DNA of 20,562 bases. It comes from Intestinimonas aquisgranensis. GTDB lineage: Bacteria > Bacillota > Clostridia > Oscillospirales > Oscillospiraceae. Position numbers and translations under genes: made by a program. The stretch covers positions 1 through 20,562 of the forward strand of contig JAJEQY010000068.1 in the NCBI GenBank assembly GCA_020687605.1, in the 5' to 3' direction. The notes under the pieces were generated by a model. It saw only the letters and a program-made list of their open reading frames with translations. It ran no database searches and had not been told where the DNA came from. Shown piece after piece: positions 8,266-15,518 of this stretch (positions are counted from its first letter, which is position 1; each line of letters opens with the position of its first letter).

Positions 8266-9567
8266 TCAGCCCACAGAGGCCTGGGCCTTCTCCTCGTCCG
8301 GGGTGACCACCACGCGGATGTCGGCGCCCACGCCGGAGAGCTTGCGGACGATGTCCTCATAGCCCCGCTCGATATAGTGAATGCAGTCCACCTCGGTGGT
8401 GCCCTGGGCGGCCAGACCGGCGATGACCATGGCGGCGCCGGCCCGGAGGTCACAGGCCTGCACCGGCGCGCCGGTGAGCTTGTCCACCCCTTCAATGACG
8501 GCGATTTTGCCGTCCACCTGCACCTGGGCGCCCATGCGGCGAATCTCATCCACATAGCGGTAGCGGCTGTCCCAGACGCCCTCGGTGATGACACTGGTGC
8601 CCTCCGCCATGCACAGTGCCACGGCAATCTGAGGCTGCATGTCGGTGGGGAAGCCAGGGTAGGGCAGGGTCTTCACATTGGTGCGGGTGAGCCGTCGGTT
8701 GGGGTCCCGGCGAACCAGTACGGAGTCGTCGGATTCCTCCACCTCCACCCCCATCTCCACCAGCTTGGCGGTGATACAGTCCAGGTGCTTGGGGATCACG
8801 TTCTTGATGCGGACCTCGCCGCCGGCAGCGGCCACGGCGGCCATATAGGTGCCCGCCTCGATCTGGTCGGGGATAATGGAGTAGGTGCCGCCGCTCAGAC
8901 GGTCCACACCCCGGATCTTGATGACGTCGGTGCCGGCGCCCATAATGTCGGCCCCCATGGAGTTGAGGAAGTTGGCCAGATCCACGATGTGGGGCTCTTT
9001 GGCGGCATTTTCAATGATGGTCATGCCCTTGGCCAGCACGGCGGCCAGCATGATGTTCATGGTGGCGCCCACGGAGACGATGTCCAGATAGACCTGGCCG
9101 CCCTGGAGACGACCGCCCTGGGCCTTGGCGTTGATATAGCCGCCGCTCACGTCCACATCGGCGCCCATGGCGACAAAGCCCTTGATGTGCTGGTCGATGG
9201 GCCGGGCGCCCAAGTGGCAGCCGCCCGGAGGCGGCACCTGGGAGGAGCCGAACCGGCCCAGCAGGGCGCCGATGAGATAATAGGAGGCCCGGATCTGTCG
9301 GGCCATCACGTCGGGTACCTTGGCGTTGCGGATGTGGGTACAGTCGATGTCCACCGTGGTCCGGTCCACGGTGCGCACATCGGCACCCAGCTCCTGGAGG
9401 ATCTTCAAAAGAAGGGTCACGTCGCTGATCTGGGGAATGTTCTCGATCCGGCACACACCATCCACCAGCAGGGCGGCGGGAATGATAGCCACCGCGGCGT
9501 TTTTGGCGCCGCTGATCTCGATCTCTCCGTACAGCGGTCTGCCCCCGTGAATCACATACTTCGTCAA
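8266..9567 (-). CDS. murA: UDP-N-acetylglucosamine 1-carboxyvinyltransferase MurA
   Basis: 433 residues, slightly longer than typical MurA (about 420). The catalytic Lys22-Asn23 (SGAKNAAVA) and active-site loop PGGCHLGARPIDQH with Cys117 are present; cysteine at this position is the fosfomycin-sensitive form. It transfers enolpyruvate from PEP to UDP-GlcNAc, the first committed peptidoglycan step, in the cytoplasm. Start TTG at 9567-9565 has AAGGTG upstream, and the next residues TKYVIHGG fit the family; no upstream ATG is in frame nearby. Its promoter is at 9703-9731, with a leader of about 130 nt that can fold into two hairpins, and a near-consensus WalR box lies just upstream. Firmicutes often carry two MurA paralogues; I cannot tell which one this is. 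Confidence 0.95.
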   Translation of the reverse strand: MTKYVIHGGRPLYGEIEISGAKNAAVAIIPAALLVDGVCRIENIPQISDVTLLLKILQELGADVRTVDRTTVDIDCTHIRNAKVPDVMARQIRASYYLIGALLGRFGSSQVPPPGGCHLGARPIDQHIKGFVAMGADVDVSGGYINAKAQGGRLQGGQVYLDIVSVGATMNIMLAAVLAKGMTIIENAAKEPHIVDLANFLNSMGADIMGAGTDVIKIRGVDRLSGGTYSIIPDQIEAGTYMAAVAAAGGEVRIKNVIPKHLDCITAKLVEMGVEVEESDDSVLVRRDPNRRLTRTNVKTLPYPGFPTDMQPQIAVALCMAEGTSVITEGVWDSRYRYVDEIRRMGAQVQVDGKIAVIEGVDKLTGAPVQACDLRAGAAMVIAGLAAQGTTEVDCIHYIERGYEDIVRKLSGVGADIRVVVTPDEEKAQASVG

Positions 9568-9702
9568 AACCGCACCTTCTATTCTCCTCGCACCCTCCAG
9601 CTCGCCGAAAGGGGCGCGTCAAGGGCCGGGAAATGGTCCCAGGCCCGGTAAATGTTTCTTTTACAGGCGGGCGCTCACAGGTGCCCGCTCCGATGCGATG
9701 AT

Positions 9703-9731
9703 ATTATACCATCCCTAGTATGTAAAAGCAA
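9703..9731 (-). promoter_or_regulatory. Sigma-A promoter for murA
   Basis: Reading leftward: TTGCTT (9731-9726), 17-base spacer, perfect TATAAT (9708-9703). It is 136 bp upstream of the TTG start of murA. Confidence 0.82.
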
Positions 9732-9738
9732 AAGAAAT

Positions 9739-9755
9739 TTTACACGAATGTTACG
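9739..9755 (-). promoter_or_regulatory. Candidate WalR binding box upstream of murA
   Basis: On the - strand this reads CGTAAC-ATTCG-TGTAAA, matching the published WalR consensus TGTWAH-N5-TGTWAH at 11 of 12 defined positions. It ends 7 bp upstream of the murA -35 element, so its centre is near -50, a plausible activator position. The placement beside the walRK operon adds weight. A one-mismatch 12-base match could occur by chance, so this is a hypothesis. Confidence 0.45.
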
Positions 9756-9809
9756 GCTTTCTCCACTGGAAATCTTTTCTTTTGCCGGTGTGTCTGAGAC
9801 GGCCGGTGA

Positions 9810-9838
9810 TTGCAGTCCACAGAAAACCGTGGTATACT
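9810..9838 (+). promoter_or_regulatory. Sigma-A promoter for the Nudix-walRKHI operon
   Basis: TTGCAG (9810-9815), 17-base spacer, TATACT (9833-9838), 31 bp before the Nudix ATG. It is the only strong rightward promoter seen before walR, so it is the best candidate for the whole operon. Confidence 0.82.
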
Positions 9839-9869
9839 GATTTTGATTCTGCAAACAGGAGCGGTGGAC

Positions 9870-10406
9870 ATGGAAATGTACGAAAAAACGGTATCCAGCA
9901 AGCCGATCTTCAAAGGCGTTATTGTGGACCTGCGGGTGGATCGGGTGACCCTGCCAAACGGCGCTGAGGCGGGCCGTGAGGTTGTCTCCCATCCCGGCGG
10001 CGTGTGTGTGGTGCCCTACCACGACGACGGCACCGTCACCGTAGTGCGGCAGTTCCGCTACCCCTTCGGCAAGGTCATCACCGAGCTGCCCGCCGGCAAG
10101 CTGGAGCGCGGGGAAGACCACCGTCTTGCCGGTATCCGGGAGCTGGAAGAGGAGACCGGCCTCACCGCTGATTCCTTTGAATATCTGGGTGGACTGCTGT
10201 CCTCGCCGGGCTTTTCCGACGAGGTGATCCACCTTTATCTGGCCCGTGGGCTCCACCAGGGACCCTGCCACCCCGACCCCGACGAGTTCCTGGAGCTGGA
10301 CCGGGTACCCTTTGAAGTGCTGCTGGAGCAGGCCATGGATGGCCAGCTTCAGGATGCCAAGACCGTGGCCGGGCTGCTGAAAACCAAGGTGCTGCTGGGC
10401 CTGTGA
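9870..10406 (+). CDS. Nudix hydrolase, ADP-ribose pyrophosphatase type
   Basis: 178 residues from ATG 9870, chosen because AGGAG lies 8 bases upstream and the promoter -10 is at 9833; an in-frame ATG at 9810 would start inside the -35 element. A perfect Nudix box (G-x5-E-x7-RE-L-x-EE-x-GL) runs from Gly76 to Leu98, and the surrounding RQFRYPFGKVITELPAGKLE is typical of NudF/YqkG ADP-ribose pyrophosphatases. These cytoplasmic enzymes hydrolyse ADP-ribose to AMP and ribose-5-phosphate with divalent metal. It is the first gene of the wal operon, 34 bp ahead of walR, with no terminator between. The exact substrate is inferred from family resemblance only. Confidence 0.88.
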   Translation: MEMYEKTVSSKPIFKGVIVDLRVDRVTLPNGAEAGREVVSHPGGVCVVPYHDDGTVTVVRQFRYPFGKVITELPAGKLERGEDHRLAGIRELEEETGLTADSFEYLGGLLSSPGFSDEVIHLYLARGLHQGPCHPDPDEFLELDRVPFEVLLEQAMDGQLQDAKTVAGLLKTKVLLGL

Positions 10407-10440
10407 CCGACACCGATATGGACAAGCTGGGAGGCGCGAT

Positions 10441-11145
10441 ATGGGAAAGACCATTCTGATCGTAGAGGACGAGAAGAACATTGTCGACATCCTCAATTAT
10501 AACCTGACCAAGGAGGGCTATACCGCTCTGGAGGCCTACGACGGAGAGGCCGGACTCCAGCTGGCCCTGGAACAGGACCCGGACCTCATCCTGCTGGACC
10601 TGATGCTGCCCAAGAAGAACGGCTTCGACGTCTGCCGGGAGATCCGGCAGGCCGGCCGTACCACTCCCATCCTGATGCTCACCGCCCGTGAGGAGGAGAC
10701 CGACAAGGTCCTGGGCCTGGAGCTGGGGGCAGACGACTATATCACAAAGCCCTTCTCCATGCGGGAGCTCATGGCCCGGGTGAAGGCCAACATCCGCCGC
10801 AGCACCATGGTCCCGGCTGAACCCTCCGCCAAGCCGGCCGCCGGCCGTTTGGAGCTGGGCCGCATCACCATCGACACCGAGCTGCTCATGGCCTACAAGG
10901 ACGGTGCCCCCCTGGACCTCACCCAGCGGGAATATGAGCTGCTCAAGTTCCTGGCCTCCAACCCGGGGAAGGTCTTCTCCCGGGAGGCCCTCATGGAGAA
11001 CGTGTGGAACTACGAAGGATACGTGGGCGACGTCCGGGCGGTGGACGTGGCCGTCCGCCGCCTGCGCGAAAAAGTGGAGGACGACCCGGCTTCTCCCCAG
11101 TTTGTTGTCACCAGGCGCGGTCTGGGCTACCTCTTCAGCGCCTGA
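10441..11145 (+). CDS. walR: Response regulator WalR (OmpR/PhoB family)
   Basis: 234 residues, normal for WalR (YycF/VicR). The receiver domain (about 3-115) has the acidic pair in VEDE, the phosphoacceptor Asp53 in LLDLMLP, Thr81 and Lys103 (ITKPFS). The winged-helix DNA-binding domain (about 133-232) has TQREYELLKFL, the recognition-helix region GYVGDVRAVDVAVRRLREK and the terminal hairpin VVTRRGLGYLF. With WalK it controls wall hydrolases and peptidoglycan remodelling. RBS GGGAGG lies 6 bases before the ATG. The gene is intact, but its last 66 bp are present again, diverged, at 11318-11383, so a 238-bp insertion separates walR from walK. The identification as WalR rather than another OmpR-family regulator rests on the flanking walK, walH and walI. 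Confidence 0.95.
   Translation: MGKTILIVEDEKNIVDILNYNLTKEGYTALEAYDGEAGLQLALEQDPDLILLDLMLPKKNGFDVCREIRQAGRTTPILMLTAREEETDKVLGLELGADDYITKPFSMRELMARVKANIRRSTMVPAEPSAKPAAGRLELGRITIDTELLMAYKDGAPLDLTQREYELLKFLASNPGKVFSREALMENVWNYEGYVGDVRAVDVAVRRLREKVEDDPASPQFVVTRRGLGYLFSA
11080..11145 (+). repeat. Direct repeat, copy A (native-frame 3' end of walR)
   Basis: The last 22 codons of walR including TGA. It matches 11318-11383 at 60 of 66 positions. It is the copy read in frame by the current gene. Confidence 0.95.
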
Positions 11146-11317
11146 ATTTTCAAATCACTCGGGCCGGGTCGGCCTCCATAGGGCCCCATCGCAGATGGGA
11201 CCGCCGTCAGGCGGTACAGGGTGCCGCCGGCACCCTGGCGCAGGGGCAATTCACTTGCCCTGAGCATGTGGAGTCCTCTGCAGGGTCCCCATGGGGCGGG
11301 AGCCCCATGGGGAGATG
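11146..11317. repeat. Hairpin-array insertion between walR and walK
   Basis: 172 bp carrying five consecutive hairpins: CCCATC/GATGGG (11185-11199), ACCGCC/GGCGGT (11200-11215), CAGGGTGCC/GGCACCCTG (11217-11237), GGGCAA/TTGCCC (11244-11260) and a perfect 12-bp TCCCCATGGGGC stem with loop GGGA (11286-11313). None has a T run, so they are not classic terminators. Their inner sequences differ from one another, unlike simple tandem repeats; this resembles REP/BIME-like intergenic mosaics. Expected effects are on walR-walK mRNA processing or relative expression, by inference only. It sits between the two copies of the walR tail. Confidence 0.82.
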
Positions 11318-11383
11318 GATGACCCGGCTTCTCCTCAGTTTGTAGTGACCAGACGCGGTCTGGGCTACCTCTTCAACGCCTGA
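11318..11383 (+). repeat. Direct repeat, copy B (diverged walR 3'-end fragment)
   Basis: Second copy of the last 22 walR codons, ending in TGA. Six differences from copy A; five are synonymous third-position changes (GAC/GAT, CCC/CCT, GTT/GTA, GTC/GTG, AGG/AGA) and one gives Ser to Asn. No indel. It lies in a different frame from walR relative to the first copy. It could end a 30-codon ORF beginning at ATG 11291, which has no good RBS. After it, 46 bp lead to the walK start, including AAAGGAGG. Confidence 0.93.
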
Positions 11384-11429
11384 GCATTCCCTGCGCCCCA
11401 ATCACGCCTGAGAAAGGAGGTCCGCTCCC

Positions 11430-13208
11430 ATGTTCCGCTCTCTCCATATGAAGCTGGTGCTCATCATGGTGTTGCTCATCATTTCCCTGATGACGGTGGT
11501 GGGCGCCTTTCTGATGAACGCCGTGGTGCGGTACTACCTGGACGACTTCAACACCCGTATGAGCAGCATGTTCTCTGCCCAGGACCTCTATGAGGACCTC
11601 ACCAACCCCTACGAAGGGGAGGAGGACGGCGTGGCCGGTCTCCAGGACGTGCTCAGGGCCAATATGGGCGAGCTGGGCGTGGACGGGCGCACCCGCTACT
11701 ATTTCATTTTGGACGGCACCACCGGGGCCTATCTGGCTGGCTCCGATGACCAGCTGGGCCAGAGCCTGGACAAGAGTCCCAACGTGCTCCGGGCGCTGGC
11801 CACCGGGGAGCCGGCCACCGACAGCGACATCACCGCCGACTTTATGGATGTGGCCATCCCCATCACCCGGGGTGAGGTCCCCTATATCATCCAGATCTAT
11901 GATAACCGCCAGACGGTGACCGAGCTCAACAGTTCCATCTTCATGCTCATCATCCAGGCGCTGATCTTCGGCCTCATCTCCTCGGTGCTTCTCTCCTTCC
12001 TGCTGGCCAAGACCATGATCACCCCCATCGAACGGCTCACCGCCGGCGCCAAGCGGGTGGCCTCCGGGGACTTTTCCCGGAAACTGGAGGTGGCCTCCAA
12101 GGACGAGATCGGCGTGCTCACCGCCACCTTTAACTCCATGGCCCGGCAGCTCCAGGCCACCATCCGGGAGGCGGAGAACGAGCGCAATAAGCTGGACACT
12201 CTCTTCCTTCACATGACTGACGGCGTGGTGGCCTTCAGCCGGGAGGGCGGCGTGATTCAGAAAAACCCGGCGGCCGAGGACATGCTGGGCCGTCCCATCC
12301 TCCCCGAGGACACCTACGAGAGCCTCTTTGGGGACCTGGCACCCCTGGACCAGATCCTGAGCCTGGAGCAGCCCGGGTACCAGGAGGCCGAGCGCACTGC
12401 CGGCAACCGGAGCCTGGAGTTGCTGCTGGCCCCCTTCGATCAGGAGAGCGGCCAGGGCGGCGTGATGGTGGTCATCCACGACGTCACCACCCAGCGCCGG
12501 AACGAGGAGATGCGCCGGGAGTTCGTGGCCAACGTATCCCACGAGCTGCGCACCCCCCTCACCAACATTCGCAGCTATGCCGAGACGCTGGTAGACAGCG
12601 CGGGAGATATCCCCCCCGCCATGGAGAAAAACTTCCTGGGGGTCATCCTCAACGAGTCCGACCGCATGACCCACATCGTCCAGGACCTGCTCACCCTGTC
12701 CCGGTTCGACTCCGGCCGCAGCGAACTCAAGCTGGAGCGGTTCTCCTTCTCAGCCGCCGTCCGGGATATCTACAACGCCGTGCTTATGGACGCCCAGCGC
12801 CATGGACACACCCTCACGCTGGAGGTTGCCCCCGATGTCCCCGATATCGTGGGAGACCGGGACCGGGTGCTCCAGGTGATGATGAACGTGGTCTCCAACG
12901 CCATCAAGTATACCCCTGACGGCGGGCAGATCGCCATTTCCGCCGGCCGGAATCCCCTGCGGGTGTGGATGGAGGTGTCCGACAACGGCATCGGCATCCC
13001 CGAGGCCGATCGTCCCCGCATTTTTGAGCGGTTCTACCGGGTGGACAAGGCCCGGTCCCGGGAGTCGGGCGGCACCGGTCTGGGTCTTTCCATCGCCAAG
13101 GAGATCGTAGACCGCCACGAGGGCATCATTGCCCTGGTGGACCGGCCGGGTCCCGGCACCACCATCCGCATCGAGCTGCCCATTGAGGGACCTGCCCATG
13201 GGAAATGA
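11430..13208 (+). CDS. walK: Sensor histidine kinase WalK
   Basis: 592 residues, close to the usual ~600. In order: membrane segment (about 8-30), extracytoplasmic sensor (about 31-168), second membrane segment (about 170-193), HAMP (about 194-246), PAS (about 253-355), dimerisation/phosphoacceptor domain with His371 in NVSHELRTPL, and the ATPase domain with N box Asn490 (VVSNAIKYTPDGG), G1 DNGIGI (518-523), F box and G2 GGTGLGL (547-553). It autophosphorylates His371 and passes phosphate to WalR Asp53, and acts at the membrane sensing wall status. Start ATG 11430 has AAAGGAGG 9 bases upstream; Met7 is a less likely alternative. Its 3' end overlaps walH by 11 bp. Confidence 0.95.
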   Translation: MFRSLHMKLVLIMVLLIISLMTVVGAFLMNAVVRYYLDDFNTRMSSMFSAQDLYEDLTNPYEGEEDGVAGLQDVLRANMGELGVDGRTRYYFILDGTTGAYLAGSDDQLGQSLDKSPNVLRALATGEPATDSDITADFMDVAIPITRGEVPYIIQIYDNRQTVTELNSSIFMLIIQALIFGLISSVLLSFLLAKTMITPIERLTAGAKRVASGDFSRKLEVASKDEIGVLTATFNSMARQLQATIREAENERNKLDTLFLHMTDGVVAFSREGGVIQKNPAAEDMLGRPILPEDTYESLFGDLAPLDQILSLEQPGYQEAERTAGNRSLELLLAPFDQESGQGGVMVVIHDVTTQRRNEEMRREFVANVSHELRTPLTNIRSYAETLVDSAGDIPPAMEKNFLGVILNESDRMTHIVQDLLTLSRFDSGRSELKLERFSFSAAVRDIYNAVLMDAQRHGHTLTLEVAPDVPDIVGDRDRVLQVMMNVVSNAIKYTPDGGQIAISAGRNPLRVWMEVSDNGIGIPEADRPRIFERFYRVDKARSRESGGTGLGLSIAKEIVDRHEGIIALVDRPGPGTTIRIELPIEGPAHGK

Positions 13209-14580
13209 GAAAAAGCGCTCCCTCATCGAGTGGGGAAAAAACGCGCTCATCGTACTGCTGGCCCTGTCGGCGCTGTATCTGTTGGGCCGTACGCAGCTCT
13301 ACGTGGACGGCGCCGCCAGCGGCGGCCATCTGCTGTCTGGCCTGAAGTCCATCTTTTCCGAGGAGGCGCCTGTCTCTCCCAGTCAGGTGCTGGGGGACTG
13401 GAGTCAGGGCACCCTGCCCCGTCCTGTCCGCATGGTGGTCCTCACGCCTCAGGGCAGCGCCGGCATCCAGTACGACAACACCGCCCTGGACAGTCTCTTC
13501 CTGGAATTCACCAACCCCCTGGCCGACGCCCTGACCAGCGCGGGTACACCACAGCAGGTCAGTGAGGAAGCATTCCGGACGGCTCTGAGCGCCCAGCGGC
13601 CCGGCATCTATCTGGATTTTCTCGGGCGGGTGCCGCTGACCAATCTGACGGCCTGGCTGAGCGGCGGACGTGCCGGAAATGTAGAGCTGCCCCACAGTAT
13701 TCGCCGTATGCTCCTTACTTTGAGTGAGGACGGACGGGTATTGCTGTACTTTATCGATGAAAACACAGGCAACTGCTATGTCTCCGAGACGGCTTCCGAT
13801 CTGGCCCAGCGGCTGGAGCGGTTCGTGGCGGGGGTCTCACCCAACGGCGCCGCCTTTGCCTTCCAGAGTGGGGAGGCCTATGCCAGCCTGGCGCCCTACA
13901 CGCTGCTTGGAGGCGGCGTATCGCCCCAGCCGGACCGGTTCTCCGTGACCAACCCGGTCCCCATCACCGACGGCGGTGAGGACTATGGCGACGCCTTTGA
14001 GGCTCTGGTGCGGAGCTTGTCCTTCCAGCCCCAGTCCATGTCCTACCGGAGCCGGGACGGCGTCACCATTCAGGAGGGCTCGGAGAAGCTGCGCTTCAGT
14101 GACAGCGGCCAGGTGACCTATGAGGCCGCCGAGCGTACCGATCCCCGTTTCCCCCTCCAGGGCCTGAGCCAGAATCCCACGGAGTGGGAGCTGGTGGGAA
14201 GTGCCTGGGCCTTTGTGGAACGGGTTTTCCAGACCAGTTCCGCCTCCCCGCTGTGCGGGGACGCGCGGCTGTATATCCAGGGGCTGGAGGAGACGGAGGA
14301 CGGCGTGGCTGTTCTCATCGGTTACCAGCTGGACGGCGCCGCCGTGGTGGTGGGAGAGCTGGGCTGTGCCGCTCGGATTGAGATCTCCGACGGCGCCATT
14401 ACCGGCTTTCAGCTCCAGCTGCGCAAGTACACCTACGTGCAGCAGGGCCCCCAGGTGCTGCCGGAGCTCCAGGCCACCGCCGCACTGGAGGCGCAGGAGG
14501 CCCAGGGCTCGGAGCTGCTGCTCTACTACTATGACGATCTGCGCGGTGACGAGGTCACCGCAGACTGGGGCGCGTTCTGA
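13198..14580 (+). CDS. walH: WalH (YycH)-like regulator of WalK
   Basis: 460 residues, matching YycH length (about 455). A single N-terminal membrane segment (about residues 14-32) after a basic cytoplasmic tail (MGNEKKRS) is followed by a large extracytoplasmic domain, the YycH topology. ATG 13198 overlaps the walK stop by 11 bp (translational coupling) and has GAGGGA 7 bases upstream; an earlier in-frame ATG at 13129 lies inside walK and lacks this topology. In Bacillus and Staphylococcus WalH binds WalK with WalI at the membrane and modulates its activity, the direction differing between species. Assignment rests on position, length and topology; sequence similarity is hard to see by eye. 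Confidence 0.8.
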   Translation: MGNEKKRSLIEWGKNALIVLLALSALYLLGRTQLYVDGAASGGHLLSGLKSIFSEEAPVSPSQVLGDWSQGTLPRPVRMVVLTPQGSAGIQYDNTALDSLFLEFTNPLADALTSAGTPQQVSEEAFRTALSAQRPGIYLDFLGRVPLTNLTAWLSGGRAGNVELPHSIRRMLLTLSEDGRVLLYFIDENTGNCYVSETASDLAQRLERFVAGVSPNGAAFAFQSGEAYASLAPYTLLGGGVSPQPDRFSVTNPVPITDGGEDYGDAFEALVRSLSFQPQSMSYRSRDGVTIQEGSEKLRFSDSGQVTYEAAERTDPRFPLQGLSQNPTEWELVGSAWAFVERVFQTSSASPLCGDARLYIQGLEETEDGVAVLIGYQLDGAAVVVGELGCAARIEISDGAITGFQLQLRKYTYVQQGPQVLPELQATAALEAQEAQGSELLLYYYDDLRGDEVTADWGAF

Positions 14581-14609
14581 GTCCGCGCCTTGAGAGGAGG
14601 TGAGGCATC

Positions 14610-15452
14610 CTGGAGTGGTCTAAGCTGAAGAACATCATTATTATCATGCTCTCCTGCGTGAACGTTTTTCTGCTGGTGCTGGTGCTCCACCGCCAGCAGG
14701 AGAGCCGAAACTACTCAGAGAACGCCCGGGAGGATGCCATCACCGTGCTGTGGAACACCTGCCGGATCGAGCTGGACCGGGAGCTGCTGCCGGAGGAGAT
14801 GGAGCTGTCGCCCATGGTGGTGCAGCGGGACCAGGCTCTGGAGCAGAGCCAGGCCGCCGCGCTGCTGGGTGAGCTGACCGCTACGCCGTCGGGCTCCATG
14901 CGGTATGAGGGTACCAAGGGTACCGCTCAGTTTTATATCAACGGCGCCTTTTCCGCCGAGTTTTATGAGGGGGCGTATCCGGTGGGTGAGCGCACACCGG
15001 AGGAATTTGCGCTCACCCTTATGGAGGGGCTTGGAATTGATGCGCAAGTACAGACCTCTGACACCGCCGCCTGGCCCCGGCAGGGGGCGGTCGTCGTCCG
15101 CCAGAGCTGGGAGGATGTGCCCATCTTTGACTGCACCGCCACCCTGATGTTTCAGGATGGAGAGCTGCGGGAAATCCAGCGGGACACCAGCCACCGTCTG
15201 GTGGGTACGCCTCAGCCCGTGAGCGGCGAGCGCTGTCTGGATACGGTAACGCTGCTGCTGCGGTTTGCCGACTATGTCAAGCAGAACAGCCGGGTGTGCA
15301 GCGAGATCACCGGTTTTGTCGCCGGCTACACCATGGATGCCCAGACAGAGCCCACTCGGTTGATCCCCACCTGGTATGTGACCACCGACAATGGCGCCTA
15401 CTACTGGAATGCCGTCACCGGCGATATCCGCCCGGAGCAGGCGGACACCTGA
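14610..15452 (+). CDS. walI: WalI (YycI)-like regulator of WalK, CTG start
   Basis: 280 residues if started at CTG 14610, the normal YycI length. The in-frame stop TGA at 14601-14603 excludes any start further upstream, and the first ATG is 14646, inside the membrane helix. CTG 14610 lies 9 bases after a perfect AGGAGG (14595-14600), and translation from it gives (M)EWSKLKNIIIIML, the W-x-K-x-K-x-I opening and hydrophobic helix typical of YycI. ATG 14646 has no RBS. The extracytoplasmic domain follows, ending in YWNAVTGDIR, similar to the YycI terminus. It starts 29 bp after walH and is the last gene before a terminator. Confidence 0.82.
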   Translation: MEWSKLKNIIIIMLSCVNVFLLVLVLHRQQESRNYSENAREDAITVLWNTCRIELDRELLPEEMELSPMVVQRDQALEQSQAAALLGELTATPSGSMRYEGTKGTAQFYINGAFSAEFYEGAYPVGERTPEEFALTLMEGLGIDAQVQTSDTAAWPRQGAVVVRQSWEDVPIFDCTATLMFQDGELREIQRDTSHRLVGTPQPVSGERCLDTVTLLLRFADYVKQNSRVCSEITGFVAGYTMDAQTEPTRLIPTWYVTTDNGAYYWNAVTGDIRPEQADT

Positions 15453-15471
15453 GTACGAAGCACAAAACAAG

Positions 15472-15518
15472 ACCCGCCGCCAGAGGGAGTTCTCGTCTTC
15501 CCTGGCAGCGGGTTTTTT
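15472..15518 (+). terminator. Rho-independent terminator of the Nudix-walRKHI operon
   Basis: Imperfect stem (ACCCGC ... GCCAG-AGGGAG with CTTCCCTGGC ... GCGGGT, 15472-15513) followed by TTTTTT and, after CTG, another TTTTTT. It lies 19 bp after the walI stop. The rest of the gap, 15519-15644, holds a GC-rich stretch and no clear promoter for the following gene. Confidence 0.88.

Larger units (their letters stand above)
9568..9869. other. Divergent control region between murA and the Nudix-wal operon
   Basis: This 302-bp gap has no gene. It contains the murA leader (about 9568-9695), two divergent sigma-A promoters and a WalR-like box. The murA leader RNA could form a hairpin at its extreme 5' end (9667-9672 with 9683-9688) and a second one at 9623-9646 (GGGCC/GGCCC plus an inner GGG/CCC). 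Neither is followed by a T run, so they are not terminators; roles in mRNA stability or translation control are possible but unproven. No T-box or other named riboswitch motif is recognised. Confidence 0.7.

Noticed and set aside
8377..9651. Open frame of 424 codons opposite murA
   Set aside because: Same composition artefact (His/Gly/Ala/Val-rich); murA on the other strand is certain.
9810..9869. Nudix gene starting at ATG 9810
   Set aside because: That start is inside the promoter, upstream of the likely transcription start; ATG 9870 has a proper RBS.
11185..11313. Hairpin array as a string of terminators or a CRISPR array
   Set aside because: No T runs after the stems; stems differ in sequence and spacing, with no repeat-spacer periodicity.
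11373..12674. Open frame of 433 codons opposite walK
   Set aside because: Shadow of a GC-rich gene; low-complexity composition and no start signal.
14646..15452. walI starting at ATG 14646
   Set aside because: No RBS; cuts away the conserved N-terminus and part of the membrane helix.
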